This document shows, one piece after another, positions 36,340 to 46,858 of a DNA stretch of 64,000 nt. The notes below the pieces were generated by a model. That model was not told the origin of the DNA and made no database searches. It saw only the letters and a list, made by a program, of their open reading frames with translations. The stretch is from positions 1,392,240 to 1,456,239 of the forward strand of contig CABFPE010000076.1 in NCBI GenBank assembly GCA_900660155.1, written 5' to 3'. Both the position numbers and the translations under genes were made by a program. The DNA is from Hofstenia miamia. Its lineage: Eukaryota > Xenacoelomorpha > Acoela > Hofsteniidae. Position 1 is the stretch's first letter. Each line of letters starts with the position of its first letter.

Positions 36340-36460
36340 TGTAAACCAATTTTAAGCGACCTCTACCAACGCCGGTAAGCATTGGGTATCGTATCACATC
36401 TGAACTTCTTGAAGACAACTAAAAGCAAGTAAAACGCCTCAGCCCCCAAAGCGTCATACG
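36340..36460 (+). repeat. Inverted fragment of the 34700-36018 element
   Basis: AATTTTAAGCGACCTCTACC at 36341 is the reverse complement of sequence at about 35648-35670, and the following GAACTTCTTGAAGACAACTA to CAGCCCCCAAAGC run is the near-reverse complement of 35025-35085. The two matching parts are ~600 bp apart in one arm and adjacent in the other, so this is an internally deleted copy facing the longer one. Confidence 0.65.
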
Positions 36461-38590
36461 GAAATACAGATAATTAGTAAAATGTGGAAAAATGATACAT
36501 AGTATGGCAGAAATGGGCAATTTCACAGAATTGTAAACGTTTTCTTCCATTTTCTGACTCCATTTTACCGCAATGGTACCATGGTTTTCGTGTCCTTTTT
36601 TGGCTCTCTTTTTCGGCGGAATTATAGCGGTTTTCGGCGGTTCGGGCTTTATTCTAATCTATTAGACTATTTTAGTGGCTGAAATTTTGTAATTGAATTT
36701 CATTATTCATACAACAGGTTCCACTTTATTCTTTCAAACAACTTATAAAATTGGTGATTCTTGTTAGCCATCACATAATGATAAAATAGTAAAGCAACCA
36801 AAAAAATTGGTTTGTACAAACTTGCAAATGGAAGAGCAGAATTCTGAAATTGATTCTTTCTAATATTTATGTCAAAGAAAAAGCACAGAACACAGAGAAG
36901 CGATTGGAATACCTTAGCTTTCGCAAACACTGCCAAAATGCAATAATACTAATATAATTTGGGATGCTTTTGCATCAAAAAATCTCATTTAAATGTGCAC
37001 TCTAAGCAACTTGCAATGCCAAGATCAACTTAGTACTCAGAAGGTTTGTCATTATTATAATCACTAATATAAAAATGTTTATGGAACCATACCGTCGGCA
37101 TACTATTAATATGGTGTGAATTTATTTAATGTTGCTGCTATATAATATAAAATTATTGATCCAAGTTAGAATGCAATTTGAGTAAAATTCAAAATTTATA
37201 TTTAAATCTTGTTTACATTTAAATTTTGTTTGAAAAATTAATTTTTCTATCACGGATTTTAATACAATCTACAACAATTTTTCCAATGTCTTACAATATA
37301 AATTCTTTAGTTTGCCATTATTTGTACTATTCTTGTTTTCATCGCCTTAGCTGCAATTTTGAAGTAAATTTATCTTGTTTGAAACAACTTCAATTCATAG
37401 TGACATTGCAACATGGTTATTTTTGAATTTGGACATAAAAAATAATACGGGAGGTAATAATATAAGAAACTTAACTATTTAAACTCTTAAAAATATATTA
37501 AGATTATAGTTGATGACAATTTTAGAGACTAGATTATTACAAAGCTTACAAATAAGTTGATCGTAAATATATGTCAGTTTTTTTTATCTCAAGATAGTGT
37601 TGAAATTCTTAAAATTTTCTATTCGCATTAAAAAAACAAATATTTTTTAAGTTCATGTTTGTTTATTGTTGGAATACTTATTTAAATTCGGATTGGTTTT
37701 GGATTAAAAACTAAATTTTTTTTTAAAAGTTCAGATCGGATCCGGATCTTGAAGTTTCGGATCCGGATCGGATCGGATCTTAAAATGATGGATCCGATTC
37801 GATCTCTGGTGGGTCTGATCACGTACTGGTCCTGTCTGATTTTTTTAATATTTCGTGGTGTTGCTAAATAAACCAAGGTATCTATTTCAAATATTTTACT
37901 TGATATCTGATTTTATGAAATATTCATTTGAATCATATTTTACGTTAATATAGAGTATTTAAAAAATTATACATTTAAACATGTTTTGGATATCTTCAAG
38001 TTCAAGCAATGGTTGCAGTGATTTCCATTGTAAATTTTGAAACTTTCGGTTCAGTATTGACGTATTTATATTTAAGTACAATGACGAAACCAAACCGAGC
38101 CACTGGCAACTCTGCACCGCACACTAGGCAATGTGGCCACTGCAGTGATCTCAGGCTTCAAACCAATCATTGACGGTAGTAGCTTAACATCAACAATTTT
38201 TCGGGGAGGGCATGTCTCAAATATCTTTCTTTATAAGTATGATGCAGTAATTTGATAACTTTCTCGTTGAGGCGATTTCGAGTCGGTTTTATTTTCAATT
38301 CGTCAGTTCAAAACGAGTTTATGTTCTAAGCATAAAATTACATTCACTGCAATATTGGAATTTATAAAATGCGCTTAACGCGATTAAAAAATAGTTATTA
38401 TTAAGAAACGACAGCAAAACTAAAATTTGTGGTAGAATGTATGATAAATGCAGTAAACTCTAACCCTAACCCTACCTGTCGACATATTTGATCTTAAGCC
38501 AATAAACTATGCATATACTTATTAAGGTGTAGTAAAAGCAGTCCAATTGTCTTCAATATAACTTCTTCATTAGATGAATATACAGTAAAT
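36461..38590. other. A+T-rich intronic stretch, no gene recognised
   Basis: No coding motif seen. Contains a CGGATCC/GGATCGGATC low-complexity block (37735-37850) and a short CTAACCCTAACCCTA run near 38460. Confidence 0.4.
37735..37850. repeat. GGATC-rich low-complexity block
   Basis: Contains CGGATCCGGATCTTGAAG, then CGGATCCGGATCGGATCGGA and GATCCGATTCGATC. The block is palindrome-rich and much richer in G+C than its surroundings; it may be a subterminal repeat of a decayed DNA element. Confidence 0.5.
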
Positions 38591-38599
38591 ATTGCATCA

Positions 38600-39660
38600 G
38601 CCAACTCATTTAAATCTTCATGAATATGATTTTCGCTTAACAGAGACATTCTTTTCTTTTCTTTGGCTCTCTAATTTCATCAGTAAGAGACTATTACTCA
38701 TTTATATCATTCTCTGCATTTACGCAATATCTTTTAGCATGATTAATTTCTCGTATCAGTTTTTCTCTGTAATGTTTATACAAATGCCAGTTTTTATTAT
38801 TGAAGGCTTCATTCCTTTTGCTTCCAATAAGTTTAACTACTGGGATGAGTTGCATGTTATCGCTTTCTTTCATTTCAACTTCTTTAAATGACATCACATT
38901 TAAAGCAAATGTTAATAGATCACAAAGACAATTTACTTTTTCATTGATATTGCATGGTTGAAAAATCTTTTAAAGATACTATGCTGAAAGAAATGAGTCA
39001 ATATTTGATTTCCGTAAGTCATGAAACTGTGTGTTCTAATCCTAGATAGTTTTGGGCTTAGATTGTTCATGAGGTGGTACATTAAATTCATTACGTTCAT
39101 TTTCAGTATCTACCTCTACTAGCAGTCGATCAATAATGGCGTTAGCGTGTGTTGGTGCTTTCACTAAATTAACTAAATTTCATTGAACAGTAAGCAATGG
39201 TAATTGTCAATTTATGAATTACTGATTGAAATCGCCATATAATATGATTCCATAGTGTTTTTCACAACTATGATCGAAACAATTAATGTATCCATAAATA
39301 CTTTCATTGTTATAACTTCCCCTAGCAGGCGGAATATATAAACATACAAAATATATATGAAAGCTACTTATTTCACCAACACACGGAATATTTTCTAATC
39401 GCCTATGGGTTTTTGTTTTTTAATAGTTTCGAATTTGTAAGAAACTCAAACAGCTACTCCACCTCCACGAGAACTTGCTCTTTGCTTTGAAATAGGATCA
39501 TGATAATTAGGAAGAATAAATTGTCGCAAATCATGAGAGTCATTTAGCCATTTTTTATAAATAATAAGAATAAATTTGACGTTTCTTTCTTTTAAGAATA
39601 GCGGAAGCCCTGTTAGCTTTTGATTGCGAATGAATAAATCTTTAACTTGGAGTTAAATTT
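38600..39660 (-). mobile_element. Minus-strand LINE relic: endonuclease and linker
   Basis: Minus-strand frames show RASSRGGGVAV (near 39480), then PPARGSYNNESIYGYINCF and ILYGDFNQ, the AP-endonuclease blocks, then VKAPTHANAIIDRLLVEV. The linker follows at 38694-38897: a KRNEAFNNKNWHLYKHYR stretch and an EKLIREINHAKRYC stretch, typical of the segment between endonuclease and RT. Stops and frame breaks are frequent. The RT expected below 38690 is not seen. Confidence 0.65.
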
Positions 39661-39909
39661 TCCTCATTTAAATTTGTAATTAATTACTCTTCTCATTTTA
39701 ACAAAATTCAAAATGGAATTTTATAATGAATTAAAATTTTTAGCTATTTTCCCTTAGCAGCGCACATTGTTTTTGGAATCAAGTTCATAGCTTCACTTTA
39801 ACAAAGTCAGTCAATGTCCATGCAAGGTTGAATGTTGGTTGTGAAATTTCTATTTTTGTAAATACAGCCGTTTTATGTTTGTAAATGTTATTTATTCATA
39901 TAATTTTAG

Positions 39910-39964
39910 GATTTATCTCAGTTGAAGCTTAATGAATTGAAAAGTGACATCTCTCATCTAAATG
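39910..39964 (+). CDS. Host gene, candidate exon b (coiled coil)
   Basis: A 55-bp exon between ATAATTTTAG and GTAAAT. It starts in phase 0, matching the end of exon a, and ends one base into a codon. It encodes DLSQLKLNELKSDISHLN, a good amphipathic heptad. The intron before it (33219-39909) holds hAT-like and LINE relics, mostly antisense to the gene. Confidence 0.6.
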
Positions 39965-40485
39965 GTAAATTCGTAATTATTTGTTTAGTGAATATCTTTT
40001 ATTAAATTCTCTTGAAAGCGAGTTACTTGCGCCTTCTAACATTACATTTTTGAAGGTCTTGCTTTGCATTACATTCATTGAAATATGTGACGATCACTGT
40101 ACTTTGTCTATTTAAAACAAAACAGTTTGCTGTTGAACATCATGCAATACTATGTTGGAATAGATTTAAGTGGTGTTTTTGCGAGGCTGTTTATGCTTAA
40201 GGGTAATATTTTCTTGTCAGATGTTATTGCATTCATGCTATGTTTAGTTAGGTGTCATCTTAAGCATCCCCAAATATTAAATTTATATCATGAAATGTCT
40301 TTAACCCATTAATTGCCATAATTTTCGAGAAAATAAGCTTATACTTTTTTAGTAAATAGGATGCAAACAAAAGATTACTTTTCATGTTTATAATTATATG
40401 ATGAGGCCGCCCATTCATTAGATCAATTAGCTCAATGAATATCAAAATGACATGTTACATTTTCTAATCAATTGTAATCCTTCCA

Positions 40486-40660
40486 GCAAGGATACTTCAG
40501 CTACTCCAGCACAACCCTGCAAATAATCATGATCGATTCTACAAATTTAAACATCTGTCAAGACAAAGTACCCATCAAGACATCACACATGGTGAAGAAA
40601 ACGAACAATTAGACTAAAAAGTAATACAGGATTACGAGCCACTGGGAAGAAATAAGGTAT
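40486..40660 (+). other. Exon-like segment of unclear status
   Basis: A CCTTCCAG acceptor-like site is followed by a frame reading RILQLLQHNPANNHDRF and then HLSRQSTHQDITHGEENEQL and a stop, and an AAG|GTATGTG donor-like site lies further on. The internal stop would end the host frame if the segment were joined to exon b. It could be an alternative terminal exon, a pseudogene scrap or chance. Confidence 0.2.
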
Positions 40661-40699
40661 GTGAATATTATGGTCGAGAGACATGGAGAATTCTGCAGT

Positions 40700-41560
40700 G
40701 AGTACATTTTCGAGACACTTACAATTCACAATGCCGGCAAAATTGATGCTTCCAAATGCTTACCAGTGTTTGTAATCGTAATAATTGAATTACCCGGTCA
40801 AACGCATATGTAAAGATAAGATATATCTTACCAAAAATGTACCATTTGCTGAATGGAATCCACACTAGTTGTTGGGAGAGGTAGTGATTTAGAACATTGA
40901 ACAATAGCTGAGTACGCATTAACACTACCACAATGAGAATTAAAAGTCGACGAGGATTGAAGCAGTATACCAAGATATTTGAACTCCTTTGTATACCTTA
41001 GAATGTGATCATTATACAAGAACTGGTCCTTTCTGGATAGACAACCCCGGCAAAATTTCATTCACATTAACCGTTGGTGTTTTAAGCACAGTGTTTATGT
41101 AGTCGATGTAATGATTCTGAAGATCATGCAAATTTTTCTCAGTAAATGACTACGTCATCTGCGTACATTAACATATGTATATCCTGATGTTCTTTAATAA
41201 TAAGTGAAGGAACATCCGATGTGTATCTAGAAAAAAAGGAATTCGGCAGAGTTTCACCTTGTACGGCTTTTATCTGAGAAACAGGTTCTAAAATGAATGT
41301 TCCAGATAGTATTCGGAGTCAGTTCTGCTTGAGGAAAAGCACACAACGTCGTAAGTATTAATTTGGATATACCAAGATTCGCCAACTTCCTTTTTAACAA
41401 AGGTTGGTTAACGTCATCAAAGGCTTTTGTAAAATCAATGATGGTTTTTCTAAATGACTACTCAAGTGATCAACAAGAATTCTTAATGGCGATTAGGTCG
41501 AAAGCCATGTGCTTGTAATGAAGATCATTTTCTTTTAGATTTAGTCACAAACTATGTCTT
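40700..41560 (-). mobile_element. Minus-strand LINE relic: reverse transcriptase core
   Basis: In minus order: IDFTKAFDDVN with KLANLGISKLIL (RT block with catalytic Asp), a broken QGETLPN block, YTSDVPSLIIKEHQDIH then MLMYADDVV (about 41135-41175), and the C-terminal FKYLGILLQSSSTFNSH (40828-41061). The YADD box is intact. Both ends are truncated, and the sequence differs from copies A-C. Confidence 0.65.
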
Positions 41561-41639
41561 CATTTTGGTGGCTATATAAGAATAACGGCGTTTGCGGCAA
41601 TGGAAAGCTATATTTGAAGTTGTAAGATAATAGAACAGA

Positions 41640-41760
41640 GCTGCAACCGTGCCTGGTTTTTGGAAGCACGGCGCGCCATTGCACAATGGATTTTAAGCAC
41701 AACCCGACATGGCACAATGGATTTTAAGCATGGCGTTTCACAACACGTTTTTATATGTAC
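41640..41760. repeat. Short tandem repeat, ~28-37-bp unit
   Basis: GCACAATGGATTTTAAGCA occurs twice (about 41682 and 41711) within a locally G+C-richer block that also contains GGAAGCACGGCGCGCC. Confidence 0.5.
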
Positions 41761-42715
41761 TCAGAGGCACGAGTCCTTACAATTCTTTCAATCTAGCGCA
41801 TTTTTTTTCTCTATCGTATAAAATTATCAAGGCAAGTATATTGTGCGTTATAAACAACTAAATCCATTTTAAAGGAAATATATAAACCATAGCATTGCAA
41901 ATCGTACACGTTTCATGGTGTTCATATGAAACCGGTTAATCATCGATAATTTCATTGTTATGACCATTTCCGCCTTAGCCTGGCCTGATATGAATCTGGC
42001 CCAGCACATGTAAATTAATGATTTTTTTACGATTTAATTTTTCGGTTTGCCAGCATAAAGTTGAGTATGTAAGAGACTTATAATTAAATCTACACACTGA
42101 TGTTGAAAATCCCAAATTGAGTTTTAGTAGAGTACATGATATTAAATTAATATTTCAAATTGTAAATATTATTTACTAAAATTTTTTTACAAATGATATG
42201 GCATTCAGTGTATTTGGATTAATTTAAATGCATTGTTTCGTAAGAGTTTGTTTTTTTAAATTCGACACATTTTTCATGAATATCTCGGCACAAACCAGGC
42301 TTGACTTTGCACTATCTGGTCCATCTCTGGATGAAATTGACCACTGCACTGATAAATACCTAAATCCTTTATTTCAGTAATATTATTTTTCCTGCCTATA
42401 TGTAAATTCATTTTAAAGGATGCAGTTTTATGTCTAAATTTTTATCACTATAATTCATTTATTTCTTGCTCTTTTCAAGCTATCCTGCAAAATCACCAGC
42501 AAAATACAACCTATTATCTAAATTAAGAATTAATAAGATTAAAGTGCCTCTTAAAATTGTGCGCATCAGGCCTTATTTATTCAATACATCTTGGGCCACG
42601 GTTGCAGTTGTGCAATAGAAAGCTGTTGCATCACAGCGGCAACATTTGTGTAAAAACACCTGCAAATGGAACTGATGCCATCTTCTCAAAACCTCGACCG
42701 GTAATGGCAGCAGAA

Positions 42716-42747
<32 letters not shown>

Positions 42748-43375
42748 ATGTAGAAGCTTGTGAAATCATGGTAAACCTTTTAAACTGAAATTCAACAAAT
42801 AATTCCAAAATATCGTTACAGTTTTCAAAGTAAGATTATTCTGAGCTGATATAACAAACATATAATAATTAAAATTTCCGTCATAATTTTCAAACTTTCA
42901 AATATCTGAGATATGCGAAGACTCTTCAATTTAATTATGCAAAAGCAATGCAAGTTATGTAAATATCAAGTTGATGATAAGTTCAATTGAATTTTATCTT
43001 AATTCATTTAACTGAATGATTTCGTGTAATTCATAAATTGGTTTTTAAAGTTGGATCATCAGCATCGCTGTGGACCACAAACACTTGCATATTTAGTAGG
43101 ACTCGTGCATTTAAAAAAAGGATCTTTAAACGCCTAATTCGGATCTTTGAATGTATAAATCGGATCATTGATCGGTAAAAACTCTAGTAAAATTACTAGT
43201 GTTTATGTGTAATTAGTCTCGTCTTTTTAGGAAACATTCCCTTTTTATTTGAAATGATTGTCTAAAAACGCAAAGTATGTTTTCATCGCATTTTTGGGAT
43301 ATTGGGTGAATTTATACTGGCAATTTATAACTTTTTATAATTAATGCATGTTACTTGTAATTCTTCTGTATTTAG
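41761..43375. other. Intronic stretch without recognised coding
   Basis: No family signature was seen. A (TA)n run lies at 42725-42748. Confidence 0.4.
42725..42748. repeat. (TA)n microsatellite
   Basis: A short uninterrupted TA run. Confidence 0.85.
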
Positions 43376-43424
43376 ATTTAAAAGAGGGATTTGATCAGCA
43401 TTTAAAGGAATGCACATCTGATAA
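43376..43424 (+). CDS. Host gene, candidate exon c (coiled coil)
   Basis: A 49-bp exon between TCTGTATTTAG and GTACGT. It begins two bases into a codon, matching exon b, and ends two bases into the next codon. The joined peptide is DLKEGFDQHLKECTSDN. The 29-bp minisatellite begins within a few bases of its donor site. Confidence 0.6.
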
Positions 43425-44765
43425 GTACGTTTACTCATTTCTTTTCATAAGTAAAGAAGTTTCTCATTTCTTTTCCTAAATAAAGAAGTTACTCATTTCT
43501 TTTCCTAAATATAGAAGTTACTCATTTGTGTTTCTATATACAGAAGTTTCTCATTTCTTTTCCTAAATACAGAAGCTACTCATTTCTTTTCCTCAATATA
43601 CAAGTTACTCATTTCTTTTCCTCAATATACAAGTTACTCATTTCTTTTCATAAATACAGAAGTTATTCATTTCTTTTCCTAAATATAGAAGTTACTCATT
43701 TGTGTTTCTATATACAGAAGTTTCTCATTTCTTTTCCTAAATACAGAAGCTACTCATTTCTTTTCCTCAATATACAAGTTACTCATTTCTTTTCCTCAAT
43801 ATACAAGTTACTCATTTCTTTTCCTCAATATACAAGTTACTCATTTCTTTTCCTAAATAAAGAAGTTTCTCATTTCTTTTCCTAAATAAAGAAGTTACTC
43901 ATTTCTTTTCCTAAATATAGAAGTTACTCATTTGTGTTTCTATATACAGAAGTTTCTCATTTCTTTTCCTAAATACAGAAGCTACTCATTTCTTTTCCTC
44001 AATATACAAGTTACTCATTTCTTTTCCTCAATATACAAGTTACTCATTTCTTTTCCTCAATATACAAGTTACTCATTTCTTTTCCTAAATAAAGAAGTTT
44101 CTCATTTCTTTTCCTAAATAAAGAAGTTACTCATTTCTTTTCCTAAATATAGAAGTTACTCATTTGTGTTTCTATATACAGAAGTTTCTCATTTCTTTTC
44201 CTAAATACAGAAGCTACTCATTTCTTTTCCTCAATATACAAGTTACTCATTTCTTTTCCTCAATATACAAGTTACTCATTTCTTTTCCTAAATAAAGAAG
44301 TTTCTCATTTCTTTTCCTAAATAAAGAAGTTACTCATTTCTTTTCCTAAATATAGAAGTTACTCATTTGTGTTTCTATATACAGAAGTTTCTCATTTCTT
44401 TTCCTAAATACAGAAGCTACTCATTTCTTTTCCTCAATATACAAGTTACTCATTTCTTTTCCTCAATATACAAGTTACTCATTTCTTTTCATAAGTAAAG
44501 AAGTTTCTCATTTCTTTTCCTAAATAAAGAAGTTACTCATTTCTTTTCCTAAATATAGAAGTTACTCATTTGTGTTTCTATATACAGAAGTTTCTCATTT
44601 CTTTTCCTAAATACAGAAGCTACTCATTTCTTTTCCTCAATATACAAGTTACTCATTTCTTTTCCTCAATATACAAGTTACTCATTTCTTTTCCTCAATG
44701 TACAAGTTACTCATTTCTTTTCATAAATACAGAAGTTATTCATTTCTTGATTAAATTTAGAAGTT
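43425..44765. repeat. Intronic 29-bp minisatellite, about 46 units
   Basis: Units of the type AAGTTACTCATTTCTTTTCC plus TAAATATAG repeat head to tail. A variant unit with CTCATTTGTGTTTCTATATA begins at 43521, 43695, 43927, 44159, 44362 and 44565. The spacings are 174, 232, 232, 203 and 203 bp, exactly 6, 8, 8, 7 and 7 units of 29, so there is a higher-order pattern. Open frames across it (for example 43526-43885) exist only because the unit lacks stops; 29 is not a multiple of 3, so three units cycle all frames. Each unit has a CTCAT branch-like motif, a pyrimidine run and a terminal AG. Confidence 0.95.
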
Positions 44766-44769
44766 TTAT

Positions 44770-45533
44770 AATTCTCTGAAAAAATAATGCAAAGTTTCGT
44801 TTCCACTGCGAATTATTTTTTCAAGTTCCTTCTACATGTTGCACAAGAACTTGAATAGTTTTATTTTAGAGTTAATACTGGGTATCGTCTTGAAACGTAA
44901 GTTTTTATTATACATAATGTTCTTTCTACCTAATACATATAAATCTCTTTGTATTTTTGGTATAAAAGAGTATACTCTCTTCCCGTAAATTACATAAATT
45001 CATATATCTGATACTAAGTACAAGCTTTATTTATATTTTAGAGGAAATGTACATAAAAATGGTTTTGTGGTTTTTTATATACGCACACATAATGTTTGTG
45101 CATGTAAGTATGTGTACGCGTGTATGTTTCGCAGAGCACAGTTTTCATTAAAGATTTGATAATCATAGTTTTTAGATAGATATCACGTATCATCACATAT
45201 TTGGATTAATGTCGATGAACAAGAGGCGTGCCTCGGATACGAAAATTTATTGATTTGTGTTTTTTTAATTTATGAAAATTTATCTTTGCTTTTGTTCATT
45301 AGTAATTGTCATTTGTGTATCTCAAACCAATGTTTACTTACCCACAGCTTTTGTTAAATTCCTTACATTCCCATTAATTTCACAAAGCTTAAAATTTTTG
45401 TATTTCCAATGGGTTCAATTGTTTCTTTACGGCAACACACTGTTTTCCTTAGACCAAATGCGCTTAAAATTATAATATAAATTCAAAGATTCCTAATTGC
45501 TTATAGAATTGTAGTTTTAAACACTCAATTTAG
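44770..45533. other. Intron remainder, nothing recognised
   Basis: A+T-rich with a GT-rich patch near 45080-45130. The expected pyrimidine tract of the next exon's acceptor is weak (ACACTCAATTTAG). Confidence 0.4.
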
Positions 45534-45643
45534 CTTACAAGGTGAATACGATGAATGCAACAAAAAATTAGCTGATACTGAGCGTCGTGTGTTGTCATTA
45601 GAATCTGCTGCAGTTTCCCATACATTCAATGACAAACAACCAG
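45534..45643 (+). CDS. Host gene, candidate exon d
   Basis: A 110-bp exon between CACTCAATTTAG and GTTGG. It starts one base from the end of a codon (AA from exon c plus C gives Asn) and ends one base into a codon. It encodes LQGEYDECNKKLADTERRVL followed by SLESAAVSHTFNDKQP, the end of the coiled-coil part. The same exon with its acceptor recurs at 45775-45884 after the N at 45762; only one copy is likely real. Confidence 0.6.
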
Positions 45644-45649
45644 GTTGGN

Positions 45650-45761
45650 CAAACCATGACAGACTTGGCACCTTGCCTCCGAGTGACCACCCGATCCTTG
45701 ACCTCACCCATACGTGACCAAATCCGATCATTTTGGACATTAACATGTTGTTGGACATCGA
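45650..45761 (+). other. Misplaced mariner scrap between two Ns
   Basis: These 112 bases match 47435-47546 of the mariner in the next intron with one visible difference (TTAACATG against TTAACGTG). N bases flank it on both sides. It is most simply a small contig from some mariner copy placed here by the assembler. Confidence 0.75.
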
Positions 45762-45774
45762 NCACTCAATTTAG

Positions 45775-45884
45775 CTTACAAGGTGAATACGATGAATGCA
45801 ACAAAAAATTAGCTGATACTGAGCGTCGTGTGTTGTCATTAGAATCTGCTGCAGTTTCCCATACATTCAATGACAAACAACCAG
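45775..45884 (+). CDS. Second copy of candidate exon d (probable assembly duplicate)
   Basis: Identical in sequence to 45534-45643, including the acceptor and the GTTGG donor. Two copies in series would also break the phase, because the exon begins in one phase and ends in another. It is therefore best treated as the same exon seen twice around unmerged contigs. Confidence 0.5.
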
Positions 45885-46193
45885 GTTGGTGTTCCAACTC
45901 ATACTGTATGATTTTAATCGAAATTCTAAATTCCTAACGTAGAAAAATCGTTTTCACATTTTCCTTTTCTCTGTTGCATTTTATAGTGCTTTACAATTTG
46001 TTCAGTGTGTATATTCCATCTTGTACTAAGTTAAACAACGTATGTCATTTTTGGTGAACGTGCTATAACATCTGTTGTCACACATTGGGTACATGGATCC
46101 ATTTTTGAGTCATTTGAGTAAATAATTAGGAGGAGCTTAAAATTGATTGCATGTACACTGCTTGTATTCTTTGATTAATGTTATAGTTTTTAG

Positions 46194-46481
46194 AACACAA
46201 ACCATCTGAAGCGGAAACAAATACAGCTGCCCCTGCGAAAAACATCTTAGACAGTGAAGATGAGATAAACCTAACTGATAAAAAGGAACAAGAGGATGAT
46301 ACAGACATTGAACAACAGCCAATGGACGTTAAAGACGAACGAATTGACATTGAGGATGAGAATGAAGCGCATAAAGATGATGTTAAGGAGGTTAACGAAG
46401 TGGATGAACACTCTGGAAACACTGTCAATAATGTTAAAACAAATAAAAGCAATATTGAAGAAATAGTTCCGAACAAAATAG
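46194..46481 (+). CDS. Host gene, candidate exon e (acidic region)
   Basis: A 288-bp exon between TTATAGTTTTTAG and GTTACT, starting two bases into a codon and ending one base in, compatible with exons d and f. It encodes 95 whole codons rich in Asp, Glu, Lys and Asn (for example ILDSEDEINLTDKKEQEDD and DERIDIEDENEAHKDD) with no stop. Coiled coil followed by a long acidic tail is the layout of Golgi type II membrane proteins such as GOLM1, GOLM2 and GOLIM4. The resemblance is of layout only, and I do not claim orthology. No N-terminal membrane anchor has been found in the window. Alternative: another coiled-coil acidic protein. Confidence 0.6.
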
Positions 46482-46858
46482 GTTACTTTTTTATTTATGC
46501 TTATTCAATTTCAATATACTTCTCGGAAAACAACTAGGAAAACGTTTCAATTTTTTTAAGCAATGGCAATACATTTTGTTGGTCTGCTCGTATCCCTCAT
46601 AGTTTATATGAGGAATCCTAACTTTTTGAATGCATGTTTAATGTGAAACTGATACTAGATTTTTAGGACATTTTGCTATGGTTCCGTTTCATTGATATGC
46701 CCGATATATTTCTTTAATAGCTGCTCTCATATATTGGCATTTAGTTTTTTTAAATGATAAAGATTTTTATTTCCCTTTTTGTGTTTCACAATGAAGAAAT
46801 TAATTTCGCACTGTTAGTTGGCTAGAATAAGATTCTCTGAAAAATTGGGGCATTAATA

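Noticed and set aside
37682-37876. Arg/Ile/Pro-rich frame
   Set aside because: Produced by the GGATC low-complexity block read out of context.
38455-38480. Interstitial telomere repeat (CTAACCCTAACCCTA)
   Set aside because: Only two to three units, too short to infer a chromosome fusion or telomere origin.
43425-44765. CRISPR-like array
   Set aside because: Direct repeats are contiguous without unique spacers, and the context is a eukaryotic intron.
43526-44779. Repetitive open frames of up to 119 codons in the minisatellite
   Set aside because: They follow from a stop-poor 29-bp unit; three units cycle all frames, the array lies in an intron, and the peptides have no family resemblance.
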